From Dactylonectria macrodidyma (taxonomy: Eukaryota > Ascomycota > Sordariomycetes > Hypocreales > Nectriaceae): a DNA stretch of 64,000 nt. Each line of letters starts with the position of its first letter. The first letter of the stretch is position 1. The position numbers and the translations under genes were made by a program. This document shows positions 19,701-30,310 of this stretch, in pieces. The stretch spans positions 186,001 through 250,000 of the forward strand of contig JAGMUV010000039.1 of NCBI GenBank assembly GCA_020744425.1, written 5' to 3'. A model generated the notes under the pieces. The model was not told the DNA's origin. It saw only the letters and a list, made by a program, of their open reading frames with translations, and did no database searches.

Positions 19701-21203
19701 CCAGGGGTTACCGATTACCACCACAACGCCTGAGCTACGAGACAGCCTACAGCCACTCGACGAGTATGACCTGCTTGCTCGAGAGCTCGATGTCGTTAGC
19801 CCAGCGATGAGTGATCTCGACGAATACAAGTCCTTCACCGCGGAAACTCCTGTCGCCATCGACTGTCCCCCGCTTGCTTGGTGGCTTAGAGAGGAGCAGC
19901 AACAACGATACCCCCGTCTATCCAAAATGGCCGTCGATATCCTCTCAATACCCGCTATGTCGGCCGAGCCAGAGCGCGTCTTTTCTGGCGCACGACGCAC
20001 AATATCATGGGATCGATGTCGGCTGGGAAGTCGTACAATCGAGAGAGGAGAGTGCATGAAGAGCTGGATTAAGAGCGGCATCACCCAGGGAATTCCGGTC
20101 GACTTGGTCGAAGAGGGGGATAACGAGGAAGAAGGTGGTAGTATGGAAAGGTGGCGGGGCTCAACACCTGATTCTTTTCAAGACTGAAAAGTAAAAATAT
20201 TATTCCCGCTATTGTAGTCTGTTTCAGAGTGATCCCAAACCTTCGTCTATGCTGGTTCATACTTCAATGTCAGCGCTGTCTGCAGCCGACGGCAGGCAAA
20301 TCACTGTACAATTACTGAATTGCAGAGCTCCCAAACCTGGTTCTTTACGATAGTGGTAGTGTGAGATGACGTCATTTTTTGTATTCCATACGTATGGAAT
20401 AAGCTTCCATACGAGGCCCATTCCATATTCCATATTCCATACGGGTCTGTATGGAGTATGGAGTATGGATAGAAAGCCTGCCCTGAATATGTCGGTTAGT
20501 TTGATCTCGTGCCAAATTCGTACTGGAAAGAGTGTCAAGAGCAACTTACCCTCTTGGTCCACCAGTGGGCGCTCTTCACCAACTGAGTCACCTTTCCCTT
20601 GGGAGCAGCTTCTTTAACAAGCTCAGGGACGAACTGCGTTGCCGAAGCCCCGTTACCCAACACAACAATATTCTTGTTCTTGACCTCCACGGAGTCATCC
20701 CATCGAGCGCTATGAAACATTTTGCCATGGAAAGACTCGGCGCCCTGAATCTGCGGAATAAAAGGCCGATCTAGGGTGCCGATTGCACTCACGACGACTG
20801 GCGCTTCCCGGACGAACTTCTCTCCAGTCTGCGTGTTCTCAAAGGTGCAAATCCAAAGCGAGCGCGCCGAGTCCCAGTGCAGGTCCAGGCACATCGTGTT
20901 GAACTGACAGTGGGGGATGATGTTATATTCCTCGGCGACAGACATAAAGTACCTGTGAAGCTCATCACGGCCCGGATACATAGTCGTCCAGTCAGGGTTC
21001 AGAGCAAAACTGTAGGAGTAGAAATGACTGGGAATGTCGCAAGCACATGCGGGATATTGATTGTGCCACCAAGTGCCGCCGATATTGTCGGACTTCTCGT
21101 AGATGGTGAAGTTGTCATGTCCGAGAAAACGCTTGAGTTGGATGGCCATCCCCAGGCCTGAGATGCCTCCGCCGATAATGACAACCTCTTTCGAGCCAGC
21201 CAT
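16711..21203 (-). CDS. Baeyer-Villiger-type flavin monooxygenase, split by a hAT element at its intron boundary
   Basis: Exon 1 (20550-21203) encodes an N-terminal FAD fold (VVIIGGGISGLGMAIQL, residues 7-23), GGTWWHNQYP, the Baeyer-Villiger fingerprint FHGKMFHSARW (158-168) and an NADPH fold (VLGNGASATQFVPE). Exon 2 (16711-17712) encodes the rest, with DAIVFATGF, and ends QNAFPSL. The original intron ran from the donor at 20549 to an acceptor at 20483 (about 67 bp). The hAT insertion lies 2 bp into exon 2. Its 8-bp duplication carries ATTCAG, so an acceptor is also present at 17713, beyond the element. Splicing 20549 to 17713 gives a continuous 551-residue protein. The expected role is oxygen insertion into a ketone or S/N-oxidation, with NADPH; substrate unknown. 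The gene is divergent from the regulator at 21960. Confidence 0.85.
17719..20480 (+). mobile_element. hAT element copy 2, apparently complete
   Basis: Ends are CAGGCTTTCTATCCATAC and its inverse. The 8-bp target duplication CCCTGAAT is perfect at 17711-17718 and 20481-20488. Subterminal GTATGG/CCATAC motifs are dense at both ends. The element holds one intact 743-codon transposase gene and lies antisense to the host gene. Confidence 0.93.
17956..20187 (+). CDS. hAT transposase, copy 2 (intact)
   Basis: A single-exon 743-residue protein. A Ser/Lys-rich N-terminus (GRKTRKRKST) precedes a BED zinc finger (Cys78, Cys81, histidines near 100-105: YYCMHCRDPT, FRRHLLKIHG). The RNase H-like catalytic region follows (LSVDVWSAPNHKAFLG, GDNHGSNDKLCRLL, RCHGHVINLAVQAFLF, LGLDNDTRWNSWF). 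The C-terminal hATC dimerisation region is YPRLSKMAVDILSIPAMSAE and FSGARRTISWDR, at about 655-700. No stops or frame shifts are present. Together with perfect termini and target duplication, this suggests recent, possibly autonomous, mobility. It may also be able to move copy 1, which shares its ends. Confidence 0.93.
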   Translation: MFQPSSLASNHSTDRAGSASSTTGLRSSPSSAPQDPSDSSGRKTRKRKSTANTWAHAREPQNSEPARCPRKNEKIYYCMHCRDPTYSTTVSTTFRRHLLKIHGIELVAHDHPIKKQRDNLIQDAFAKAGEANTTKQLARQEETLRAAVNRKAALEALVQLVTVRNLSYNCSSWPELHALICAVNYTAEDLISLSHGSIQKLVSNSYCVHKDVLRRKLQSSSSKLHLSVDVWSAPNHKAFLGICVKFVDTDAKETLQALLALSELPGLDGPGSHGGAEQWKLLQHVLEDYNIWNKIGFYTGDNHGSNDKLCRLLGKHLQGKGINWEAKKQRIRCHGHVINLAVQAFLFMDSKEAARAALEQIEGDDEVAFGSDFAERVKAQKALGWRRLGPLGKVHNISVHMRENDYRWNLFKKRAGRSLGLDNDTRWNSWFLLLDVVLDLQEHVEWYQRKYYEDTQDDYLTPNEWRVLRETRAFLQPFWKITQLTEGRYATLDRTLFTMDVLHKHYTQAFQKQSDNHPLRSCIAASWAIFDKYYQLTDESPAYGAAMILHPSRRMAHVKKNWPKSWHKPVLDGVKKYWEDYYQGLPITTTTPELRDSLQPLDEYDLLARELDVVSPAMSDLDEYKSFTAETPVAIDCPPLAWWLREEQQQRYPRLSKMAVDILSIPAMSAEPERVFSGARRTISWDRCRLGSRTIERGECMKSWIKSGITQGIPVDLVEEGDNEEEGGSMERWRGSTPDSFQD

Positions 21204-21959
21204 GTTCGATGAGACTTAGTTTAAAATTAAGGTAGAAGAACAAAAAGTGAGCAAAAACAAGTATGTCGATACTGACTATGTTCGGGGAAATTGTTCTGCC
21301 TGCTTGGGCTGTCGCCATGGCCCTTTTATGGATTTTCGATAGCCCTCGACCTGCCAGCTGATCGGGTACTAGACTGAAATGCGGGAAAGGGCGCTATGCG
21401 TCGAGACACTTGGGGGAACACCTTTGCGGAGACGGCGGTGCTTGGACTTGCGTCCGCTTATCAGTGGCTCAAACCAAGGCAGTCCGGGCCGGGCGACCTG
21501 CGGTGCATGCGCCCTACCCAGAGCTCCAAGACCGGTCTTTCTGGGAAGATGAGTGGCGTGGATTACCATCCGAGTTAATGCGAGGTCGGTAACGAGTACG
21601 GCAATTCTAGCCTCCGGCTTCGGCTTTAACCATTTGATGCCTCAGAAGGAAGGTAACCCTCACGTAGCTCCATAAGTCGCGGATGTGCGATGATCGGCCC
21701 AGTACCCACCTCATGTGCAGAGAGGGTAATTGAAAGCGCCGGTGGCTTCAGCCCCGAAAGCCACCCCATCATCACACACGGCCGCTAGCGCCAAACCGGA
21801 TATACCCTAAGTTTGCAAAGACATTAAATGTCAGGTCGACCCGCTGTAGGGCGCGACCTCTTGCAAATGTTCTATTCTAACCGCTCCCTTGAGGCGTTGC
21901 CACAGCTGTCTGACATCCCGCGCATTCGAGGGCCGTCTTTCCTGCCTCGTACATGCACT
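21204..21959. promoter_or_regulatory. Divergent intergenic region between monooxygenase and regulator
   Basis: About 756 bp with no convincing gene. It must hold the promoters of both divergent genes. I could not assign specific binding sites. Confidence 0.4.
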
Positions 21960-24561
21960 ATGCCTGCCCAGTCCCGCGCATCACTCGGCCCATCTCCGAC
22001 AGCATCCAGCGAGCCGAGAAAAAAGAAGCACTGTCGCTCCCGGTCAGGATGGTACTGAAACTCCCCCCGGATACGCCCACCTCCTAAGAGAATCGAACGT
22101 TGACACTTATTGACTTGCAACAACAGCCTCCCCTGTCGCCGGCGGAGACGAAAATGTGGGTACCAAGGTTATTCTATGCATCAGAGGGCCTCTGTCTAGA
22201 TTTTCTATGCTTACTTTCCTCTCCCCCCAAATTCCACAATGTTTTCTCTCTTGGAAGTTATGGACTCTAACGGGACGGATACCTAGGTGATGGGCATCGT
22301 CCTGTTTGTCTGGAATGCAAGACGCGCGGTGTTGAATGTGGCTGGGGATTGAAAGTTTCCTTTCACCCGTCAAGATCGTTACAGCTCTCTTCGGAGCACA
22401 CTGCCGCCCTGGTAGACCTAGACAAGCAGAGAGAAAAGGCTCATTCTGATGGGCATGAGGCCGGCGAACATGGAGTGGCACCACTCGTTGTAAGTCTCAC
22501 CCCTTCTATCTTCTTGTCCTAGCAATGGCCAACTGACATCATGTCTTGTCGAGATTATCGACGATACCGGGGAGATTGTTCGCTCCTTTTGCAAAGATGA
22601 CGGTGAATCGTCTTCAGCAGATGAGTCCGACGGCGATGCTCCCGAACACCCATTACAAGAACGCGACGAGGGTGCTTCAACCATTGTTTCCGACGGGGTG
22701 ACATCCTATGGGGCTTTCTTCAGATCTGACAAGGAGGAAGTACGAAACGAGAATACTGGTCCTAGCAGTCTAAATAGCGACGCTGTTGCTCGTTGTGGCC
22801 AAGACAAGGCGTTTGACCCCTTCAATCTCATACCTCCAGCTCCCAACCTGTCACCCCCAGCCGTTACAAGAACACCTCTGATCCCTGAACTCTGGATCGC
22901 CGATTTACCTATCGCTCCCTTCTCCCTGGGGCAGGCCATTTCTCGGGGTGCTTCCCCTGAGCCCGAGCCTAGGTTCCCTGTCTCACAGACGATGAAGATT
23001 GATCTCATGTCTGCTTATATCAAGGAGACTGCGACGTGGTGTGAGACCACAGACTCAGAAATGCATTTCTCCGCGAGGAGCGTCCATCACATGATGGATT
23101 CGAAACCCTTTGTTGTGGCAGCCATGTCCCTCGCTTCTCGCCAACTGGATGCTATGCAGGGTTGTCCCCGACATATCACGCTCGAGCTTTATCAGTACAC
23201 CATTCGTCTCCTGTTAGGATATGATCCTGCAGAAGCAGACTCGTCCATCCTGGCAACATGCACAATCCTTTGTGTCTACGAAATGATGGCATCAAGCGTT
23301 TCCGAGTGGAGGCGCCATCTTAGGGTACGCGGATATATGTTGACCAAGCCGAATGGGAGCTGACTTGTATGTGCACTCTTAGGGTTGTGCTGGCTTACTA
23401 AGAATGTGCAAATGGAACGGAAACAGTGAGGGTATAGTCAAGGCCTGCTTCTGGGCTTTCGCAAGGATAGGTCCGCTCTACCCCCAACTGGTAACAGGTT
23501 TGTCGAGGACCCTTCGATAGCGACTGCTAACGTATGCCAGATGTGTGGGCCGCGTTCATCCTGAACCAGACCACGTTGATCCCTACAGACTCATGGGTAG
23601 ATGAAGACTCCCTTGTCCTGGTTGCCGCGAAAGGGGACACTGATGATTACTGCAACTTGGCCATCTTGATATTTGCGAGGATCATCAACGTTCTCAATGA
23701 GGAAGACGGCGTCGGACGTAGCTCTCAGGCCGAGCTAAGAGAGAAGGCCCAGGCATCATGGGAGGAGCTTCAACGATGGAGATGCTGGCGCCGGCGGAGT
23801 GTGAAGCCGTTACTAAGAGTAGACAAGTCAGAAAAGAACGCCTTCCCTACAATTGTGTTTGCTCTGTCGGCATCAAGTAAGTCCCAATGTCTGCCGCTCG
23901 CAGCTCGACAGCTAATCGCGCCACTAGTATGTGGGAACACCTTTTACCACGCCGGCTCAATCCTCCTGCTACAAAGCGGGTTAGTTAGACCTGACCATTC
24001 TTTGGATGTGGCCGAAGTAGTATGTGCCCAGCGTCTGCGCAAGTTATAACTGGTGGCAGTACTGACATTATATAGTCCAGTCCTGTTTGGCATGCACGGG
24101 AGCTCGGAGGTATCTCTACTAGCAACACATCTCAGTAAGCTTACGACTCTGCCAACTCTACTTTCGGGTCTTGGAAGCGCCCTAACTTTGATCCGCAATG
24201 CAGCGCAAACTGGGTGAATCATCTTCAGCCCTTGTACATCGCAGGCAAGGTGTTCGGTGGCACACCCAAGCAAACACTTTTAATCCAGCCAGGACGTCGA
24301 AATTATAGAATTCAACTAAGTCAAGGGTCAGGACAATTGCGGCAGACTGACCCTGAGTTGGCCGGGAGTGAGGGGTTTGGAGCCAGCACCTCTTCTGTGA
24401 TGGACTTGGCTGAGGACTGCAATAGACCATCGGAGCCGGAGGATTTTGCCGCTGAAAAGATTGCTCTCTTGAGGCATTTGGCCAAGATTGAACGCGAAAC
24501 GGGCTGGAAAACCTCGGAACGGGCGAAAGACCTGAGAATGCTCTGGGGCTTGGAGAATTAA
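21960..24561 (+). CDS. Fungal transcription factor with Zn2Cys6 half-cluster; N-terminal exons unresolved
   Basis: Starts at ATG 21960 with a Ser-rich segment and KKKHCRSRSG, the usual lead-in to a Zn2Cys6 cluster. The second half of the cluster (VCLECKTRGVECGWG, C-x2-C-x6-C) is at about 22297-22350. The first three cysteines cannot be read in frame between 22050 and 22290, so this part is either an unusual intron or damaged. From there the introns are clear: 22490-22553, 23325-23382, 23471-23540, 23877-23927, 24020-24075 and 24135-24203. They join to RRHLRGCAGLL, ARIDVWAAFI, ASICGNTFYHAGSILLL and SHANWVNHLQPLYIAGKVF, a layout typical of the Fungal_trans_2 domain. It ends RMLWGLEN. It is a likely regulator of the adjacent divergent monooxygenase, by position only. 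Confidence 0.7.
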
Positions 24562-25497
24562 ATTCCGCTTCTACGCGAACTGTAGTTTCAAATGTATCAT
24601 CCCGGAAAAGTTCGGCCGTCGTTTCCAGAGACAGTGGAACCTTGAACCGTGGGACAAGGCAATATATTAGTGAGTAGGTAAATTAGATAATACTGAAGGT
24701 GACAAGGAGCAATCACTTTCGACAATCCGAATTTGGCTCGCGCGGGAATGAAGAACATGCATGTGCCGAGACCAAAGCAGCCCCACAGCTTCATTTTATC
24801 TACCGACGCTGGCGTGCGAAGACTTGCTTTTTCCGCTGATGAAGGATGGTATATATGATGGACAGGGGAACCGCATGCCATGGATTCAGCTTTTCTCCTC
24901 ACTTCATCCTCGTCCTTGCTGTGCGCATATTAGCTTGATATTGGCTTGCGGTTTGCCTTGAACATCATGCGGTACCTCGGGCAGATGATTATTCCCCGCA
25001 CTGCGCCGGGCGCATCCAAATTCCGGATACGGAGCAATCGTCAGCAAGCCGGTCTGGTTAAGTTTGCGCTAGGGTGAGTGGGATGGCCCATGGCAGGCTT
25101 TGTGGGTCTCGTCAGCGCTTCAGCTTTCTGCCTGACACGACATATGGCGTATTACAATCGCCACACCGGTAGATTCCTGCCCACACAAAGCCAAGGTATA
25201 CGTGAGTTCACAGCGGGAGAAAGTGGTAGTGGCAAGAAGTCGAAGGATTTGGACTTCAGGAGATGGCCTTACTTCGGACCGGGAAATGTGGGCCTCCTTT
25301 GATAAGCGAGCTACTTGGCCAAACAAAAAGGTCAAGTCTAACCACTCCCCATAGCCCATAGTCACTATGGGCATCGCCTTTAAATGATCTCGCCATGTTT
25401 TCAGTCCGATGCGTCAGAGCAAACCCAACCCCAGCTTTTTTCACTGCGCAATTTCATCCAAACGGTTCTCACGACATTCTACCGCATTTTGAGAGAA
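24562..25497. other. Intergenic, no gene recognised
   Basis: Short open frames only. The right part is the promoter side of the dehydrogenase. A longer in-frame start exists at 25384, but it would add a segment with no family match. Confidence 0.5.
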
Positions 25498-26747
25498 ATG
25501 GCAAACCAGACGCTCTCGAACACCACGGCCGCCAAGGCTGCCCCGCAGAACCCATGCCTCGTTGTGACAGCGGACCATAGAATCAAAATGGAGGAGGCAC
25601 CGATCCCTGAGCTGGGTGTTGGTGAGGTCTTGCTTCATATCAGGGCCACGGGAATTTGTGGAAGCGATTTGCATTTCTGGAAGCACGGCGGTATTGGGAG
25701 CCTTACAGTTGACGGGGACTGTATCTTGGGGCACGAGGCCGCAGGTGTCGTTCTGGCAACAGGCCCTGGTGTTGACCATTTGGAAATTGGTATGTGGACC
25801 GTTTTGCGTTTGGGCCCAAGATGGCGGGCGGCTGACATCAACGAAAAGGGGACCGTGTCGCTATCGAGCCAGGCGTGCCCTGTGGACACTGCTTCCTTTG
25901 CTCTGGGGGCCGTCCGAACCTCTGTGAGGACGTCCACTTTTCTGGAGTATATCCCCATAACGGAACGATCCAGCGATACAAGGTGCATCAAGCAAGGTTT
26001 ACGCATAAGCTGCCGGACAGCCTATCATTTGCCTCAGCGGCGTTGCTGGAGCCTTTCTCTGTTGCCCTGCATGCCTTGAGGACAACGCCAGTGAACGTCG
26101 GCTCCCCTGTTGCAGTCTTTGGTGCTGGACCCATCGGCCTTCTCACCATGGCGGCTGCAAGGGCATCTGGCGCTCATCCCATCGTCATCACAGACATTGA
26201 CGAAGGACGGCTTTCATTTGCCAAAACCTTTGGGCCCAATTGCTTGACGTATAAGGTAGACCCGACGGCTACTCCCGAGTTGTCGGCAAACCACATTCGG
26301 GATCTCTTAGAGCGTGAGGGACGAAAGGTTGGTTCGTCGCGAACCGAGTATGACATGCCGCAGTTGGTGTTGGAATGCACTGGTTTCGAGTCCTCCATTG
26401 CTACCGCTGCTTATACTGTCAGGAGGGGAGGGTGTATCAATGTCGTCGGCGTTTCTTCGAAGCCTTTGGTCAACAACATTCCTTTCATGCATCTTTCTCT
26501 AGCCGAGATCCAGCTCCGTTTCATCAACAGATATCACGACACGTGGCCGGCTGCTATAAGAGCTATCGAGGGGGGTCTAGTTGAACGTACAAAGCTGGAA
26601 AGCCTTATTACCGATGAGTTTGGGCTTGAAAACGCTGTGCAGGCACTCGAATTCGTTGCCAACTCTCACAAGCGTAAGGATGGCCGCATCACCGTCAAGA
26701 TTCAGATCGTAGATCCGCCCCTCAAGGAGCTGCCACGCCATTCTTAG
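25498..26747 (+). CDS. Zinc-dependent polyol dehydrogenase, L-arabinitol 4-dehydrogenase-like
   Basis: Two exons with a 59-bp intron (25790-25848) give 396 residues; start chosen at MANQTLSN. It is a medium-chain dehydrogenase. Catalytic zinc ligands are Cys54 (GICGSD), His79 and Glu80 (GHEAAG). Structural zinc cysteines are 111, 114, 117 and 125 (CGHCFLC then C). The NAD fold is FGAGPIG (about 190-196), with the acidic VITDIDEGR typical of NAD(H) use. HFWKHGGIG and LLEPFSVALHAL match the fungal LadA/sorbitol/xylitol dehydrogenase group, which oxidises polyols to ketoses in the cytosol (pentose catabolism). The exact polyol cannot be told from the sequence. It could equally serve a tailoring role in the neighbouring gene group. 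No lesions seen. Confidence 0.88.
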
Positions 26748-27097
26748 GTCTTAGATAAAGATAGAATTTGATTGATGCAAGGCATGAAGGACCTTTGCTC
26801 CCGTGTTGTGCCAACCCTCGGTTTCTTCTTCGGAGGATACGAACAGTCAACCAAAAAACAGTCGAGAATAATACATTGGAGGTGACGAAAGCAACTCAGG
26901 CGACATCAAGAAAACGATCAATACCAACGCCTACGGCAACATACCTACCTGCATCACTGGATGTACACCATGGTATGCAAGCAATGATGTGGATTGGAAT
27001 GCCATGCCACCTTGAACTATCTTACGTTTGAGCACTCCCTAGGCGTCTTCAGCATCTTTAGCGATGAACTTTTCCACTAACTAATAGCAACTATAGC
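26748..27097. other. Intergenic between convergent genes
   Basis: Holds the 3' ends of the dehydrogenase and the epoxide hydrolase; no gene seen. Confidence 0.6.
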
Positions 27098-28497
27098 CTA
27101 TAGGTCCCCTGCTGCACTCTTGATTGACTTCTTCACCGAGTTAGAAGCGAAGAATGTCCTCATATCCCGAATAAACACGTCCGGACACTCAAGGGATGAA
27201 AAATGGCCTCCAGCCCCGTACTCTCTCCAGTACTGGATATTGGCAGCCTGCTGAGCCCAATCCTTGGGGCACTAGTAAAAGGGGAAAAGCCTACGGTCAG
27301 TTTCTTGTCGAAGAGCACTCCTAGGGCTTACTTACATGTAGCTGTTCTTTGGCATACATACTGACGCCAGTAGGGCAGTTAACATAGGTCTCAAATGTCT
27401 TCTCTGCTTCCCGTCGAGAGCCAAAAGCCTCGCGGTAGAACCTCAAGCCGGGTGTCGCCCCCTGGATCCAATGCATGACAACTAGGGTTATAGCTGTTTC
27501 GGGTTCAAAAGCTTCATTAACGTGACCCCAGTCATGGAACTTTTCAACGAACCAGGCCAACAGACCAACAGGGGAATCGCCCAGAGCAAATCCTAGAGTC
27601 TGAGGCCGGGTCCTCTGTTGTTCTAGATAGCCGCTCTGGTCTACCTCAAAATTTCTTCTCACGCGCACGGCCTCCCGCTCGAAGTCAGAGTAGAAGACCC
27701 CAGAGAAGCACCAACGAAGGTAGGCCAGGGGGGCGGACCACAAGGTTGGAGGTGGCACGGGGAACATGTTCAGGTGTTGGGCGCGAACGACGCCCGGAAA
27801 CTGGATGGCTACGGATCTGGTAATGAAAGAGCCAAAGTCGCCGCCTTGGGTCACGAACCACTTGTACCCAAGCACCTCGGTCATCAGGATTTTGTATGCC
27901 CGAGCTGTGACCTCTGGGCCTACTCCTGACTTTCTCGGGGCAGGAGAGAAACCAAATCCCGGAATAGAGGGCGCAACGACATGGAACGACGGATCGGTCG
28001 ACCTTTTGGGGTTGCTAAGTTGATTGACAACCTTGGACGCTTCCACAAAAGAACCTGGCCAGCCATGCGAGAAGAGCAGTGGAGTGGCACTTGGACTTGA
28101 CGATTTTGCATGCGTGAAATGCAAGACCAGCGGTCCATAACCCGGCACTTGAACCTTCACCACGTAATGGTTGAATGTGTCGTTGAGGAATTTCTGTCAG
28201 TTTCACTGCTTAGCCGCCTCTCTCATCATTTTTGCCAAGAGGGCTAATACTCACCTCCTGCTTTGCCCAGTCGTATTCATTACGCCAGTACTGGGCCAGC
28301 TGTTTCACTTTAGCCACCTTTGCGCCTTGCGACCAGTCATCAGCCCCAAAGTCACTCTGCTCGAGCGGATATTGAGCAAGATCGAGCTTCTGTCGTGTAA
28401 GTTCGATGAGGTCTTGGCTGAAGCGAACAGAGAAGGGAACGGGCTGGTTGAGCCTTAGCTCCGTCTCTGGTGGAAGGCGTAGATACGGGGAGCTCAT
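27098..28497 (-). CDS. Epoxide hydrolase (EHN domain plus alpha/beta hydrolase)
   Basis: Three exons (introns 28194-28254 and 27272-27335) give 424 residues starting MSSPYLRLPP. Residues about 5-110 form the EHN N-terminal region (VRFSQDLIELTRQKLDLAQY, then WRNEYDWAKQE and KFLNDTFNHY). The hydrolase core has the oxyanion motif HGWPGSF (124-130), the nucleophile Asp200 in QGGDFGSFI and the catalytic His390 in GAGGHFSSLE. The protein should open epoxides to diols and resembles microsomal-type epoxide hydrolases. No transmembrane anchor is evident. It sits beside the LadA-like gene (convergent). Both ends and splice junctions are in frame, so it appears functional. Confidence 0.9.
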
Positions 28498-29216
28498 GGT
28501 TCGATGTAGTGGAACAGGTCTGTCGCAATGTGTAAAAGAAGTACCAGAAGAAATCAAGCAGACCTCAGGTTTTGGCCGATAGAGCAGGCGCAAGCACAAT
28601 AAATGGAAAAGAAAAAGCCCACTCTTTAAAGTGGTGGCTGCTAAATGACGTCCGAATTATATAAGTGGGAGTGATGTTAGGTGTAGGGTTGCCCCTCCAA
28701 AACTCCGACATTCGGCGCTGAGCATCCTGCGCTAGCGGCGCTTCAACCTGCCTCGCCTTCGCTACGACCCCATCGTCTCGAAACCTCCACTTCCATTTTC
28801 GGTCATGCAGGGTGGAGAAGCTGAAGGTTCGATGCCATCCGCTACATCCACTTTTCTGTGATAAAACCTCCACTGTGGTCACGCCAAGAGCGTATCGCCG
28901 AGAGGTTATACTCCACCCTAATGTAAGCAGCGAATCGATATCTCTTTGCTATTAGTAGCTACCTACGGGTACTTGGATATCAGATCCTCCGGATAGTTTT
29001 AAGTTGTTAGCTTCCTAAATAATGGATACAGAACGTAGAAATCGATGCTCTAGGGTAATCACGGGCTAAATCCTCTATTGTAGATGTAAAAACTCCTTAA
29101 GGTTAATTTGCTAAACAATTGTTGTCCTCGGTCTTGTAACGGTTGTGCTAGACCGCTGTACCATAGGGCAAAAGATTGGTCAATAATCGCTGTGACGGCG
29201 ACTACTAGGCACACTA
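28498..29216. other. Intergenic, no gene recognised
   Basis: Upstream region of the epoxide hydrolase and probable 5' part of the enoyl-reductase-like gene. No coding motif is visible. Confidence 0.5.
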
Positions 29217-30310
29217 GCTGCTCTTTTAAGCCTATCGCTGTTCCCGGTGAACCAAGCCGTAACAGGTCTGTAGTCTTCTGTATTTCGCTTCCAACATGGA
29301 TATATTGTGGGGCGAGGAACCCGACCCAGGTGTCTCATGTAGCCCAAAACCCCACAGATGGTATGATCAATCCACTTCGACATTGACTTCAATCCCTTTC
29401 CTTGAATTTATGCTCGACTTACTTGGTTCCCTGCAGTCCAGTCCTTTGACAGCAACGCTTTCGGGGACGACGCTATCCTCGGCTGCGACTTTGTTGGCGT
29501 CGTCGAGGAAACCGGGCCAGGTATGCCTAGAGTCACCAAGGGAGTGACCATTGCCGGCCTGATCTGGGGGGGTATGCTCTATGTCTTCCAGAGCTGCTTT
29601 CGTGTAACTCGGGATGCTGATACAAAGCTAGGCGAGACGAAGGGCCTTGGGGCTTATAGCCAATACACCCTCGCCGACGAGCGCATTTGCTTCCCGGTTC
29701 CCCAAGGGTTGAGCGCAGAAGGAGCAACTACTGTTCCCCTTCGTCGTGCACGGCTTTACTTAGCTTATTTGCAAAGGACTGCCTAGCTATTGACCCGAGT
29801 GGTGACGAGAAGCCCGCGGTTCTCGTCTGGGGCAGCAGCTGTAGGTTCTATTATTATATCCCTCTTGCTCATCGCCCTTGCGTCTTGCTGCTTCTTGATC
29901 CTGATGACTAACGGCACGTATAGCAAGCCTAGGGCTCTACGCGGTTCAAATTGCGAGGTTGCATGGATTAGAAGTCATTGCGACCTACAGTCCAAAGCAC
30001 CATGACCTTGTCAAGCCTTACGGAGCGAAGGAAGCATTCGACTGTCGAGATCCGCAGGTAGTCGAGAAGATTCGAGAGGCAGCTCCAGGTCTTCAATATG
30101 TGTTCGATGCTATCGGAAGCGCGACCTCGTCCAAGACAGCCTCACGCGCCATTACTTACAACGGCGTTTTGTGCACCGTCCGCCATGGTAAAGCTAACAC
30201 TGAAGATGTGGTCAAGGGCGTCAAGGTCACTGACGTCCTCGTTTGGACAGCTTTTCTTAAAGAGCATCGTTATGGGCGGTTTTACTGGCCGGTGAGAACT
30301 CAGGCCATTA

